From the NCBI GenBank assembly GCA_013360875.1, contig JABWAU010000006.1:1-61621 (forward strand): 61,621 nucleotides of DNA. Direction: 5' to 3'. The stretch is from Anaerolineales bacterium. GTDB lineage: Bacteria > Chloroflexota > Anaerolineae > Anaerolineales > Villigracilaceae. Both the position numbers and the translations under genes were made by a program. Shown here piece by piece: positions 34,111-43,074 of this stretch (its first letter is position 1; every line of letters begins with the position of its first letter). The notes below the pieces were generated by a model. The model was given only the letters and a program-made list of their open reading frames with translations, did no database searches and had not been told where the DNA came from.

Positions 34111-35304
34111 ATGACTCGCTCAATTTCCAAACCGACGACAACACGCTTCAACTTTCGGACCTTCGTCCTGCTTCTCGTCCCAATCCTTCTCCTCGCCGGA
34201 GTGATCGCCCTCTTCCTCTCCACCGGCGGCGGACTCGACCTCGAAGCGCCCGTACCCGTCGAACACCTCGACATCGAACGCTACACTCTCGAACCGAATC
34301 GCATCACGCTCCACGTCCGAAACACGGGACCGGAGGAACTCACCATCGCGACCGTGATCATCAACGACGCGGTCATGCCGTTTCGAGTGATACCGGATAC
34401 TGTCATCCCGCGCCTCGGCCGCGCGGAGGTTCAGATCAACTACGCGTGGTCTTATGGCGAAGCATACGGCATCAAAGTTATGACCGGCAACGCGATCCCC
34501 TTCGAAGTGGATATACCGGTCGCGTTCGAAACGCCGCAACCCTCCGCTGCCACGTTCTGGGGCTTTACGCTGATCGGCATTTACGTCGGCGTGATTCCGG
34601 TCTTCCTCGGAATCTTCTGGTTCCCCGCACTGCGCCAACTGGGTCGCCGCGCCATGACCTTCCTCATGGCGGCAACGGCTGGCTTGCTCGTCTTCCTCGG
34701 CTTGGACACGCTTGCCGAGGCGCTTGAGTTTGCGAACGCAGTGCCGTCCGCATTTCAAGGCATCGGCTTGATTGGCATCGGCGCGGTAGGCACGTTCCTG
34801 CTGCTCGATGCGATCTCGAAAAAGCAGACACAGGTCACCGGGAACGAGACCGACCTCAGACTTGCCATCGCGTTCATGATCGCGATCGGCATCGGGTTCC
34901 ACAACCTCGGCGAAGGGCTTGCCATCGGCGCGGCATACAACGTGGGCGAGGTTGCCCTTGGAACATTCCTTGTCGTCGGGTTTATCATCCAGAACATCAC
35001 CGAAGGTTTGGGCATCATCGCTCCTGTATTGCGCGATAGACCGGGCATCAGCAAACTCGCGTGGATGGGTCTCATCGGCGGCGGACCGGCAATTCTCGGC
35101 GCGTGGATCGGCGGTTACGCACCCTCTCCCTTCCTCGCGGTATTGTTCCTCGCCATCGGCGCGGGTGCGATCTTCCAGGTGATCTACGAGATCGCCAAAC
35201 TCATTCAAAAGGATACCCAACGCGAAGCCATGCCAATGACCGTGTTCAGCGGCGTGCTTACCGGCATGGTATTGCTGTGGGTCACAGGCTTGATGATCAA
35301 GTAA
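34111..35304 (+). CDS. ZIP-family metal transporter with extracytoplasmic N-terminal domain
   Basis: 397 residues. A first membrane span (21-41) leads to an Ig-like extracytoplasmic domain (about 45-140; TLHVRNTGPEELTIATVII). Seven or eight spans follow. The ZIP metal-binding helices are present: IGIGFHNLGEGLAIGAA and GFIIQNITEGLGI, with His/Asn/Glu ligands. The family imports divalent metals such as zinc, iron and manganese. The extra periplasmic domain and the adjacent multicopper oxidase suggest metal handover outside the cell. It is nine bases downstream of the oxidase gene and probably in the same transcript. Confidence 0.92.
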   Translation: MTRSISKPTTTRFNFRTFVLLLVPILLLAGVIALFLSTGGGLDLEAPVPVEHLDIERYTLEPNRITLHVRNTGPEELTIATVIINDAVMPFRVIPDTVIPRLGRAEVQINYAWSYGEAYGIKVMTGNAIPFEVDIPVAFETPQPSAATFWGFTLIGIYVGVIPVFLGIFWFPALRQLGRRAMTFLMAATAGLLVFLGLDTLAEALEFANAVPSAFQGIGLIGIGAVGTFLLLDAISKKQTQVTGNETDLRLAIAFMIAIGIGFHNLGEGLAIGAAYNVGEVALGTFLVVGFIIQNITEGLGIIAPVLRDRPGISKLAWMGLIGGGPAILGAWIGGYAPSPFLAVLFLAIGAGAIFQVIYEIAKLIQKDTQREAMPMTVFSGVLTGMVLLWVTGLMIK

Positions 35305-35311
35305 TTTACCT

Positions 35312-35379
35312 TGCGCGCCGTCCCGAAGGTTCGAATGACATGGCAGGTTTTTTCGGGAAAACCTTCGGGACGTTGCGCG
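35312..35379. repeat. 'TCCCGAAGGTT' palindrome
   Basis: GTCCCGAAGGTT (35320-35331) and AACCTTCGGGAC (35360-35371) are exact complements, extended by partly matching GCGCG ends. The loop contains a second CCGAA-like run. No T-tract on the plus strand, so the role as a terminator is doubtful. Confidence 0.65.
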
Positions 35380-35411
35380 TAAAGTGATCGAGTAATTTTG
35401 GAGGCAGCACA

Positions 35412-36410
35412 ATGAATCCCTGGATTTGGTTTCCGATTCTTCTCCTCGCGGCGACCTTCCTTCCGCGCTATGGTCTCCTCACGCTGTACAAGGACTGGCG
35501 AAGCGCGAAGGAACGCGAACAACTGGAGGACGCGCTCAAGCATCTCCTCGACCGCGAACAGGCAGGCAGACACGCTTCGCCCGAATCCCTTGCCGGGACC
35601 CTGGACCTGCCGCGCGCAAAAATAACCCGTCTCATCTCGGACATGGAATCGCAGGGGCTGATCGAGACGCGCGGCTCGCAACTCCATCTCACCGCGGAGG
35701 GGACGCGTTGGGCGATGCACGTCGTCCGCGCGCACCGGCTGTGGGAACGTTACCTGGCGGACGAGGCGCGCATGCCTTTGAGTCAGATCCATAACGCCGC
35801 GCAAAAACGCGAACACACGCTTACCGAAGCGCAACTGGATGAACTCGACGCTGCGCTCGGGCATCCCACCCGCGACCCGCACGGGGACCCCATCCCTACG
35901 CGCGAGGGGAAAATGCCGTCAGCGGAGAGTCAACCCATTACGGCGCGGCAGGATGAAGGTCCGGTAAGAATCGTTCACATCGAGGATGAGCCAGCCATTG
36001 CATACGAACAGATCCTTGCGGCTGGACTTCGCCTGGGACAGGTCATCCGCATCATCGAACGAACGCCGGGACGAATCGTGTTGAGCGACGGCGAAACGGA
36101 ATATCGTCTCGCGCCGACCGTTGCCGCGAATGTGGGCGTGACGCCATTGCCCGAGAGTGAAATTGCAAAGACGAACGCGGTGCCTCTGGCTGATCTTTCG
36201 CAGGATCAGCACGGCGAGATCGTAATGCTCGATGATTCGTTGCAGGGATTCACCCGCCGCCGTTTTTTGGATTTGGGTCTTACGCCCGGCGCGACGATCC
36301 ATCCCGAACTTGGAAATTTTTTCGGCGACCCGCGCGCTTATCGCGTGCGAGGCACGTTGATCGCGCTGCGAAAAGACCAGGCGGAGCAGATTTGGGTCCG
36401 ACCCGTTTAG
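35412..36410 (+). CDS. Membrane-anchored DtxR-like protein with two FeoA domains
   Basis: 332 residues. An N-terminal membrane segment (WIWFPILLLAATFLPRYGLL) is followed by a winged helix (SLAGTLDLPRAKITRLISDM), the DtxR dimerisation region (HVVRAHRLWERYLADEA; ALGHPTRDPHGDPIP), and two FeoA/SH3-like domains (about 182-255 and 262-332; RFLDLGLTPGATI). A DNA-binding domain anchored to the membrane and coupled to two FeoA domains, next to feoB, is unusual. It could serve as a FeoA-like adaptor for FeoB as well as, or instead of, a regulator. GGAGG lies seven to eight bases upstream. Confidence 0.85.
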   Translation: MNPWIWFPILLLAATFLPRYGLLTLYKDWRSAKEREQLEDALKHLLDREQAGRHASPESLAGTLDLPRAKITRLISDMESQGLIETRGSQLHLTAEGTRWAMHVVRAHRLWERYLADEARMPLSQIHNAAQKREHTLTEAQLDELDAALGHPTRDPHGDPIPTREGKMPSAESQPITARQDEGPVRIVHIEDEPAIAYEQILAAGLRLGQVIRIIERTPGRIVLSDGETEYRLAPTVAANVGVTPLPESEIAKTNAVPLADLSQDQHGEIVMLDDSLQGFTRRRFLDLGLTPGATIHPELGNFFGDPRAYRVRGTLIALRKDQAEQIWVRPV

Positions 36411-36465
36411 TCAAAGATCAAAAGTCGAAAGTCTGACCTGTGACTTTCGACCTGCGACCTTTGAC
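36410..36465. repeat. 'GTCAAAG' palindrome between regulator and feoB
   Basis: The arms GTCAAAGATC and GACCTTTGAC with the inner GTCGAAAGTC and GACTTTCGAC pair to a long hairpin. It fills the intergenic gap before the FeoB GTPase gene. Confidence 0.65.
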
Positions 36466-36476
36466 ATGGAGTAGAA

Positions 36477-37313
36477 ATGACAAGCAAAAAAACAACTCCC
36501 CCCACCGAACACTGCGACTCTTGCCCCGCGTTCTATAACCTGGAACAAATGGGATTCAAGATCGGCAATTTCGACCGCGTGGTCGCGCTGGCGGGCAACC
36601 CGAATACCGGCAAGTCCACGCTGTTCAACGCGTTGACCGGACTCAAGCAACATACCGGCAACTGGCCCGGCAAGACCGTCACCCGCGCCGAGGGCGGATA
36701 CCAGTTCAACGGCGTGCGCTACAAACTGGTTGACCTGCCCGGCACGTACTCGCTCCTCTCCGCTTCGCAGGATGAGGAGGTGGCACGCGATTTCATATTA
36801 TTCGGTCAACCCGATTGCACCATCGTCGTCACCGACGCGACCGCGCTCGAACGCAATTTGAATCTGGTCATGCAGGTCATGGAGATCACCGACAAAGTCG
36901 TGGTTGCCATCAACCTGATGGACGAAGCCAAACGCAAGGGGTTCGAAGTGGACGCGCGCTCATTGAGCCGCGATCTCGGAATCCCTGCCGTGCCGGTCAC
37001 CGCGCGCACGGGCGATGGGATTCACACACTGCTCGCGACCGTCGCGGATGTGATCAGCGGCGACATCAAAACAAAACCTTTGCGCGTGGAAGGGACACCC
37101 GAATTTCAAAAAGCAGTAAACGAACTTGTGCCGATGATCGAACAGATTGCGCCCGGCATCCCGAACGCGCGCTGGCTGGCGATCCGCTTGCTGGACGGGG
37201 ACTCGAAGGTGCAGCAGGCGCTTCTCTCCGGCGATCTCGCGCAACGCGTGGAACGTCAAAAACAAGCCGACGCGCAGTTCAGCCGGAAGATGTCGGTCGA
37301 GGGGAGGCAGTGA
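36477..37313 (+). CDS. feoB: FeoB GTPase domain, encoded as a separate protein
   Basis: 278 residues. GGAG is five bases before ATG 36477. A short Cys motif (HCDSCPAF) precedes the G domain: G1 GNPNTGKST, TGNWPGKT (switch I region), G3 DLPGTYSL, G4 NLMD, plus the GDI-like helical domain to residue ~240. It hydrolyses GTP to drive ferrous iron uptake through the FeoB permease, here encoded by the next gene. In most bacteria both parts form one polypeptide; the stop at 37311-37313 comes after the GDI domain with a charged ending (KQADAQFSRKMSVEGRQ). A frameshift within a single gene seems unlikely because the permease gene begins about 140 bases later with its own N-terminal sequence. Confidence 0.93.
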   Translation: MTSKKTTPPTEHCDSCPAFYNLEQMGFKIGNFDRVVALAGNPNTGKSTLFNALTGLKQHTGNWPGKTVTRAEGGYQFNGVRYKLVDLPGTYSLLSASQDEEVARDFILFGQPDCTIVVTDATALERNLNLVMQVMEITDKVVVAINLMDEAKRKGFEVDARSLSRDLGIPAVPVTARTGDGIHTLLATVADVISGDIKTKPLRVEGTPEFQKAVNELVPMIEQIAPGIPNARWLAIRLLDGDSKVQQALLSGDLAQRVERQKQADAQFSRKMSVEGRQ

Positions 37314-37314
37314 G

Positions 37315-37440
37315 GCTGTCGCGCTGAGCGGAGGTCCGAGCGAATGTGAGGACTAGTCGAAGCGCGGGAAGCGGACATACAAAATACGAGATACAAGTTA
37401 CGCTTTGTGTTCCCATCGTACTTGTGTACTTTTACCAAAA
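37315..37440. repeat. Repeat-filled gap between the split feoB genes
   Basis: The first part has GCGCTGAGCGGAGG and AGTCGAAGCGC, as in the 20042-20150 element. The second has ATACAAGTTACGC...TACTTGTGTAC, with the core at 37419-37429, as in 17703-17778 and 30345-30430. Two repeat families side by side between genes that belong together suggest that repeats invaded the feoB locus. Confidence 0.6.
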
Positions 37441-37449
37441 GATACGATT

Positions 37450-38856
37450 ATGGAAAATACAACCATTCAACCCAACGACATACTGACCAAGGCAGAAACT
37501 TTACGCGGAACGCTCTCGACCAGTTTCCGCGACGAGATCGTCAAGTCGCTTTACAGCGAAGCCGAACACATCGCTCGGCGCGCGGTCAAAACAGCAAAGG
37601 AAAAGAAATACGATCTCGATCAAAAGATAGACCGCCTCGTCACCTCGCCGATAACCGGCTTGCCAATCATGCTCATTCTGCTTGGCATCATCATCTGGTT
37701 GACCGTCTCCGGTGCAAATATTTTTTCCAATGCCATCGCGAATGTTCTGTTCGGCATCGGCGATTGGGGGCGCGCATTTTTCAACCAGATCGGCATGCCG
37801 TGGTGGATCACCGGCTTCCTCTGGGACGGCGTTTATCTCGGTTTGGCGTGGGTGGTCAGCGTGATGCTGCCGCCGATGGCAATCTTCTTCCCTGCCTTCA
37901 CCTTTCTCGAAGACCTGGGCTATCTTCCGCGTGTCGCCTTCAACCTCGACTGGCTGTTCAAAAAAACCGGCGCGCACGGCAAACAATCCCTGACGATGGC
38001 GATGGGATTCGGATGCAACGCGGCGGGCGTCGTCGCGACGCGCGTGATTGACTCGCCGCGCGAACGACTGATCGCCATCCTGACCAACAACTTCGTCCCC
38101 TGCAACGGACGCTTCCCGACTTTAATCATGCTTGCCACCGTTTTCGTAGCCGCCGCCTTCCCCCCAGCCTTGACCTCGTTCATCGCCGCGGGAACAGTTG
38201 TCAGCGTGGTGTTGATCGGGGTCGCGTTCACATTCCTGATGTCGTGGCTGTTGTCCAAAACGATCCTCAAGGGCGAAGCCTCCGCGTTCACGCTCGAACT
38301 GCCTCCCTACCGCAGACCCAACGTGATGCGCATTCTGTACACCTCCCTCATTGACCGCACCATCTTCGTCCTCTGGCGCGCCATGCAAACTGCCGCGCCT
38401 GCCGGGGCGATCATTTGGATCCTGGCGAATATCCATGTCGGCGATTCCAACCTGGCGCGCATGATCGCCGATTGGTTGAATCCGTTCGGGCTGCTGCTCG
38501 GGCTGGATGGCGTCATCCTGCTGGCGTACATCATCGCCATTCCCGCCAACGAGATCGTCGTGCCGACCATGATGATGGTCTACATGGGCGCAGGCATGAT
38601 GGTGAATGGACCCGGCACGAGCGCGGGTATTTTCGACCTGCTCGTCCACGGCCACGGCTGGACGATGCTCACCGCGGTCAACCTGATGTTGTTCGCGCTA
38701 TTGCATAATCCCTGCGCAACGACCATCATCACCATCTACAAGGAGACCAAAAGTTACAAGTGGGCGACGGTCAGCGTACTGATTACTTTAGGCACAGCAT
38801 TTCTGGTGACTTTCCTCACCGCAAGTTTTGCGAGGCTGATGGGATGGGTGATATGA
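37450..38856 (+). CDS. feoB: FeoB permease domain, encoded as a separate protein
   Basis: 468 residues from ATG 37450. An N-terminal helical region (about 1-60; AEHIARRAVKTAKEKKYDLDQ) resembles the linker that follows the GDI domain in complete FeoB. Two Gate domains and a FeoB C region follow: FPAFTFLEDLGYLPRVAFNLDWL, GFGCNAAGVVATRVID, ILTNNFVPCNGRFPTLI and NEIVVPTMMMVYM, with about ten spans. It forms the Fe(II) channel and needs the separate GTPase protein. Cys residues in GFGCNAAG and FVPCNGRF are conserved pore candidates. The gene ends on the first base of a perfect terminator stem. Confidence 0.93.
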   Translation: MENTTIQPNDILTKAETLRGTLSTSFRDEIVKSLYSEAEHIARRAVKTAKEKKYDLDQKIDRLVTSPITGLPIMLILLGIIIWLTVSGANIFSNAIANVLFGIGDWGRAFFNQIGMPWWITGFLWDGVYLGLAWVVSVMLPPMAIFFPAFTFLEDLGYLPRVAFNLDWLFKKTGAHGKQSLTMAMGFGCNAAGVVATRVIDSPRERLIAILTNNFVPCNGRFPTLIMLATVFVAAAFPPALTSFIAAGTVVSVVLIGVAFTFLMSWLLSKTILKGEASAFTLELPPYRRPNVMRILYTSLIDRTIFVLWRAMQTAAPAGAIIWILANIHVGDSNLARMIADWLNPFGLLLGLDGVILLAYIIAIPANEIVVPTMMMVYMGAGMMVNGPGTSAGIFDLLVHGHGWTMLTAVNLMLFALLHNPCATTIITIYKETKSYKWATVSVLITLGTAFLVTFLTASFARLMGWVI

Positions 38857-38899
38857 AAAAGCGACGGTCGCTTGTTTCTCGAAGCGACCGTCGCTTTTT
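38856..38899. terminator. Strong bidirectional terminator after feoB
   Basis: A perfect 18-base-pair stem (AAAAAGCGACGGTCGCTT and complement) with an eight-base loop and T-runs at both ends. It starts on the last base of the feoB stop codon and serves both this gene and the convergent 38919-39443 gene. Confidence 0.95.
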
Positions 38900-38918
38900 G
38901 AATTATCCGTTGAGACGC

Positions 38919-39443
38919 TTACGGATTTTGCGTTCCCCAGTTCCACATCATGCCGGGACCGTATCCGCCGCCGCGGTTTTGCATCATACCGGGACCAAAC
39001 CCTTGTCCGTTACCGAATGACGCGCCCTGTCCGTTGTGCATCGGGCAGTTTCCAAATCCGTAACCGTTCTGGTACATGCCCTGCATCCGTTGGATCATCC
39101 AGTCCGCCTGCTCCTGCGTGATCGCGCCATCTTTGACGGCTTGGGCGAAAGCGTCCGTGTGGACTCCGTTCATGAAGTCCGCCAGTTTGTCCTGGGCGAT
39201 GCCGTTATCGAGCGCGATCTGGTACATCGGTTTGCCCGCAGCGAGCGCCTCCTCCACCTGCTCCTCGGTGAGCCCGAGTTTCGCGGCAAGCGCCTGCTCC
39301 ACGTATTCGTGCATCCAGCCGTAGCCGTATCCGCCCATCATGGAACCGTACGGGGGCTGTCCGCCTTGCGCGAACGCGGCGCCCACCCCAAGCGCGCCCA
39401 GAGCCAGTACCACAATCGCAGCGATCAAAAGTGTCTTTTTCAT
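38919..39443 (-). CDS. Secreted Gly/Met-rich small protein
   Basis: 174 residues. The signal peptide spans residues 1-26 (KKTLLIAAIVVLALGALGVG, then AFAQ). The middle has two helical repeats of an LGLTEEQVEEALAAGK/ITQEQADWMIQRMQG kind. The C-terminus is rich in Gly, Met, Asn, Gln and His (GMMQNRGGGYGPGMMWNWG; a CPMH motif), a composition often seen in periplasmic copper- or metal-binding or DUF2680-like proteins. Its position after the metal cluster, across a shared terminator, hints at metal binding; this is inference. Confidence 0.65.
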   Translation of the reverse strand: MKKTLLIAAIVVLALGALGVGAAFAQGGQPPYGSMMGGYGYGWMHEYVEQALAAKLGLTEEQVEEALAAGKPMYQIALDNGIAQDKLADFMNGVHTDAFAQAVKDGAITQEQADWMIQRMQGMYQNGYGFGNCPMHNGQGASFGNGQGFGPGMMQNRGGGYGPGMMWNWGTQNP

Positions 39444-39625
39444 TTTTTACTCCTGTGAGTGAAATTTCAGGTTTGTTCCTGATTACGCCCATAGGATACA
39501 TCCGCAATGTAAAGGTTCCATAAAGAAAACTTCAAGATTACGGAAAGAAAAAACTGCTATATTGCCAAAATCACGCGTGTTGTGATGAGGAGCGAATATG
39601 ATCAAAGGGTCCGGCTTTGCCCAAC

Positions 39626-39880
39626 CTACACTGCCTCAACGCGAATCCCGTTCGCGCGGAAAATCTCAACCACAGCAGCGGGATTGGCATTGCGCGTCAG
39701 CCAGAATTTGCGCGTCCTGCCATCGCGCAGGCGGATCTCCATTCGCCCACTGACGTTGTGTCCGCTATCGAGCGTTTTATATCCCTCGTTGACTGCGACA
39801 TGTTCGATTTCCAGACCCCCGTAACGGAAGTTGGTTTTGTCAACGGTGAGGAAATCGCAACGTTCCTTTGAGAGATGCTT
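39626..39880 (-). pseudogene. Coding-like fragment without a start codon
   Basis: On the minus strand an open frame of about 85 codons ends at a TAG (39626-39628) and reads like a real C-terminus (YGGLEIEHVAVNEGYKT, SGRMEIRLRDGRTRKFWLTR, EIFRANGIRVEAV). There is no ATG, GTG or TTG upstream before an in-frame stop near 39898, except an internal Met late in the frame. It may be a 5'-truncated gene, or use an unusual start. The divergent gene starts at 39909, leaving no room for a full 5' region. Confidence 0.4.
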
Positions 39881-39908
39881 GCTTCGCGCATGTTACAATA
39901 ACGTCTTT

Positions 39909-40643
39909 ATGACGACCAACCTTCCCCTGCAGAAGAACGGAACGGCACATGCAGACAGCGCGTCGCGCCTTTGGTTGCTGCTCCTATGCACGGATGCCGC
40001 GTTCATCCTCCTGCACATCATCTATTTCCAAACCGAACTCCTCAACAATTCCCTGTATTCGCTCTCGCGAGATAACGGCTACGCAGAGTTCTTTCAGTAT
40101 GTCAAATTCCTGTGGATCGTCCTCCTGTTGATCGGGATCGTCAAATCGACTCGAACTGCCGGCTATCTCGCCTGGACCCTGCTCTTCATCTATTTCCTCA
40201 CCGATGACGCCTTTCAACTGCACGAAAACCTCGGGCGGAACATCGCGAGGAATCTGGATTTTGTGCCTCCGATGAGTATCAGGCTTCAGGATGTCGGTGA
40301 ACTGATCGTCACAGCGGTTGCAGGAGCCATCCTCATCCCGCTGTTGATTCTGGCATTCTGGTGCGGGTCAATGTTGTTCAGGAAGGTCTCTGTGGATTTG
40401 GTGATGTTCCTCGCCGTCCTCGTCTTTGTCGGTGTTGTAGTTGACCTCGTTCACGAAGCCGTTGGCGCGGAGGGCATGCTCGATCATCTCGTTTTCAGGA
40501 TCATCGAGGAGGGCGGAGAGATGATCGTGGCCAGCGCCATCCTTTGGTACATCTTTCTGCTTTCCATGAAGAATGGGAATATCGGCTGGTACCTGCACGA
40601 ACGCCTGCGCACCACCTTACTTGGCCTTGCGAAGATTCCGTAA
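39909..40643 (+). CDS. Six-helix membrane protein, unknown function
   Basis: 244 residues from ATG 39909, with about six hydrophobic segments and short loops. A TACAAT -10-like box lies nine bases before ATG, suggesting a leaderless mRNA; the frame is open further upstream but those codons would overlap the promoter. Charged motifs in loops (DDAFQLHENLGRN, LVHEAVGAEGMLDHL, EEGGEM) hold several Asp/His/Glu that could bind a ligand or metal, but no family was recognised. Convergent with uvrB. Confidence 0.7.
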   Translation: MTTNLPLQKNGTAHADSASRLWLLLLCTDAAFILLHIIYFQTELLNNSLYSLSRDNGYAEFFQYVKFLWIVLLLIGIVKSTRTAGYLAWTLLFIYFLTDDAFQLHENLGRNIARNLDFVPPMSIRLQDVGELIVTAVAGAILIPLLILAFWCGSMLFRKVSVDLVMFLAVLVFVGVVVDLVHEAVGAEGMLDHLVFRIIEEGGEMIVASAILWYIFLLSMKNGNIGWYLHERLRTTLLGLAKIP

Positions 40644-40655
40644 TCTTCACAAGGC
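40624..40655. terminator. Stem-loop between convergent genes
   Basis: GCCTTGCGAAGATT pairs with AATCTTCACAAGGC (one mismatch) around a four-base loop. It overlaps the stop codon of the membrane protein and faces the uvrB stop. There is no T-run, so its strength is uncertain. Confidence 0.55.
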
Positions 40656-40664
40656 TAAATCAAC

Positions 40665-42701
40665 CTATTCATCCCCTGCCATCAACTTGATCCGCTCCCA
40701 CGGCTTCAAGCCTTCGTCCTCCGCAAGCAGGCTCTTCAGATCGAACAATTCATCCCGTAACGCGGCAGCGCGCTCGAATTCCAAATTCTTCGCGGCTTCC
40801 TTCATCTGCTTTTCCATCTCGTGGATGATCTGCTTCAACTCGTTGCGCGGCAGATCGCCTGCGGGTCGGGTCTTGTATTCGCCCTTCATTTCCGCCACAG
40901 CCTTCTGCGAGAACTCCTCGGTCAAGTCGTGGATCGCCTTGTGGATACTGATCGGTACGATGCCGTTGTCCTGGTTATATTTCACCTGCTTGGCGCGGCG
41001 GCGGTTGGTCTCGTCAATGGCGCGTTTCATCGAGTCGGTCATCTTGTCCGCGTACATGATCACGCGTCCGTTGACGTGACGCGCCGCGCGACCGATGGTC
41101 TGGATCAACGCGGTCTCCGAGCGCAGGAAACCTTCCTTGTCCGCATCCAGGATCCCCACCAGCGACACTTCCGGCAGGTCCAAGCCTTCGCGCAACAGGT
41201 TGATGCCCACCAGCACGTCAAACACGCCCAGGCGCAGGTCGCGCAGGATGCCAACACGTTCGAGCGTCTCCACCTCCGAGTGCAGGTAATGGACCTTCAT
41301 CCCCAGTTCCTGCAGGTACTCGGACAAATCTTCGGACATCCGCTTTGTGAGCGTGGTGACCAGGACGCGCTCGCCTCGTTCAACCCTCTGCCTGATCTCT
41401 CCGATCAGATCGTCCACCTGCCCTTTGGTCGGTCTGACCTCTACCTCCGGATCAACGAGTCCCGTCGGGCGGATGATCTGCTCGACGACCTGCTCCGCCT
41501 TGTTCATTTCATACGGACCGGGCGTGGCGGAGGTGTAGATCGTGTGTCCCATCACCTCCTCGAACTCATCGAACTTCAACGGGCGGTTATCCAGCGCGCT
41601 CGGCAAACGGAAACCGTATTCGACGAGCGTCTCCTTGCGCGAACGGTCGCCGTTGTACATGCCGCGGATCTGCGGCACGGTCATATGACTCTCGTCAATC
41701 ACCAGCAGATAATCGCTCGGCAAAAAGTCAATCAACGTCCACGGATGTGTCCCGGCGGCGCGCTGATCGAGGTGCCGCGAATAATTTTCGATGCCGGAGC
41801 AATACCCGACCTCTTTGAGCATTTCGAGATCGTAACGAGCACGTTGCTCGAGGCGCTGTGCTTCGAGGAACTTGCCGGTCTCCTTGAAGAACTTCAACCG
41901 CTCATCCAATTCGGCTTCGATGTCGGCAATGGCGTCCTTCATTTTGTCGGCGGCAGTAAGATATTGCTTGGCGGGGTAGATCGCCGCCTCCTGCAACTCC
42001 TCGAAAACCTCGCCGGTCAACGGGTTGAACTGCATGATCCGTTCTACCTCATCGCCGAAGAAGGCAATGCGGTAGCCGCGCTTTTCCTCGTAGGCGGGGA
42101 TAATCTCCAGCGTGTCGCCGCGCACGCGAAAGGTGCCGGCGCGCAAATCCATGTCGTTGCGCTGATATTGCGCTTCGATCAACTGACGCAGCAGCGCGTT
42201 GCGGCGGTATAACTCCCCCACCCGCAGCGTGACCGTCCCCTTGCCGAACTCCTCCGGCGACCCCAAACCGTAGATACACGAGACGGAAGCAACGATGATG
42301 ACATCCCGTCTTGACATCAGCGCCGTTGTTGCCGCCAAACGCAGGCGTTCGATCTCCTCGTTGATCTCGGTCTCTTTCTCGATGTAGAGATCGTGGCGCG
42401 GCACGTACGCCTCAGGTTGATAATAATCGTAGTAGGAGACAAAATACGAAACCGCGTTCTCCGGGAAGAACTCCTTGAACTCGGCGTAGAGTTGGGCGGC
42501 GAGCGTCTTGTTGTGCGCCATGACGAGCGCCGGCATCTGCAGTTCCTGGATCACAGACGCGATGGTAAAGGTCTTGCCGGTGCCGGTCGCGCCGAGCAGA
42601 ACCTGGTGTTTCATGCCCTGTCTTACGCCGCTGACAAGGTCACGGATGGCTTCGGGCTGGTCGCCCATAGGTTGAAAGGGGGCTTGAAGTTTGAAGTTCA
42701 T
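40665..42701 (-). CDS. uvrB: Excinuclease ABC subunit B
   Basis: 678 residues, normal for UvrB, which verifies DNA damage after delivery by UvrA and recruits UvrC. Motifs: [17 protein letters not shown] (Walker A), [10 protein letters not shown] in the beta-hairpin region that inserts into [19 protein letters not shown] (DEAD-like box), [16 protein letters not shown] and [13 protein letters not shown] (motifs V and VI), and the C-terminal UVR domain ([19 protein letters not shown]). A TACAAT-like -10 lies about 40 bases ahead of the start. Full length and intact. Confidence 0.97.
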   Translation of the reverse strand: MNFKLQAPFQPMGDQPEAIRDLVSGVRQGMKHQVLLGATGTGKTFTIASVIQELQMPALVMAHNKTLAAQLYAEFKEFFPENAVSYFVSYYDYYQPEAYVPRHDLYIEKETEINEEIERLRLAATTALMSRRDVIIVASVSCIYGLGSPEEFGKGTVTLRVGELYRRNALLRQLIEAQYQRNDMDLRAGTFRVRGDTLEIIPAYEEKRGYRIAFFGDEVERIMQFNPLTGEVFEELQEAAIYPAKQYLTAADKMKDAIADIEAELDERLKFFKETGKFLEAQRLEQRARYDLEMLKEVGYCSGIENYSRHLDQRAAGTHPWTLIDFLPSDYLLVIDESHMTVPQIRGMYNGDRSRKETLVEYGFRLPSALDNRPLKFDEFEEVMGHTIYTSATPGPYEMNKAEQVVEQIIRPTGLVDPEVEVRPTKGQVDDLIGEIRQRVERGERVLVTTLTKRMSEDLSEYLQELGMKVHYLHSEVETLERVGILRDLRLGVFDVLVGINLLREGLDLPEVSLVGILDADKEGFLRSETALIQTIGRAARHVNGRVIMYADKMTDSMKRAIDETNRRRAKQVKYNQDNGIVPISIHKAIHDLTEEFSQKAVAEMKGEYKTRPAGDLPRNELKQIIHEMEKQMKEAAKNLEFERAAALRDELFDLKSLLAEDEGLKPWERIKLMAGDE

Positions 42702-42760
42702 GGCATGTGTCTGGGGAAAAAGAAATGGGAACGGGTGTTCTAGATTGTATCACATCGGGA

Positions 42761-42846
42761 ATGTCACTGCGAGCGTTGTCCTGAGCGTAACAAAGCAAGT
42801 CCCCTCGCCTCGATAAGGGGACTATTTCCCGCAGGTCGCAATGACA
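42761..42846. repeat. 'GTCATTGCGA' family palindrome
   Basis: ATGTCACTGCGAGCG and TCGCAATGACAG arms pair imperfectly, with nested AGGGGAC/GTCCCC pairing (CAAGTCCCCTC with GAGG..AGGGGACT). The outer core matches the element at 1733-1808. It lies in a ~370-base gap between uvrB and the next small gene. Confidence 0.65.
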
Positions 42847-42923
42847 GATTCGGGCGAAGCGGTACTTCACCAAAGTGGTTCATCAGGATTATGCGGGTTG
42901 GAGTACACGGCTTCCCCGGATTG

Positions 42924-42977
42924 ACGGATTTTCACGGAAAGATCAAAGAAAAATCCGCGCTTTTCCGTGAAATCCGT
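42924..42977. repeat. 'ACGGATTTTCACGGAAA' palindrome
   Basis: ACGGATTTTCACGGAAA (42924-42940) and TTTTCCGTGAAATCCGT (42961-42977) are near-exact complements. Together with 42761-42846 it accounts for most of the 42702-43074 gap; the remainder shows no coding signal except the promoter-like TATAAT near 43042. Confidence 0.6.
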
Positions 42978-43074
42978 GGCTTCCGTGTCCAGCATGGTTT
43001 TTTTACCCCACCAATCACCAAACCCCAAGGAGCCATCAGAGTATAATCACGCAAACCACTCCGGGAGACGATCC

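Noticed and set aside
37315-37449. Sequencing frameshift splitting a single feoB
   Set aside because: The gap holds 136 bases of repeat DNA and the permease gene has its own start, so a one-base error cannot explain it.
39582-39871. Short plus-strand frames of 80-84 codons
   Set aside because: They lie opposite a better coding-like minus-strand frame and have no Shine-Dalgarno or conserved-looking sequence.
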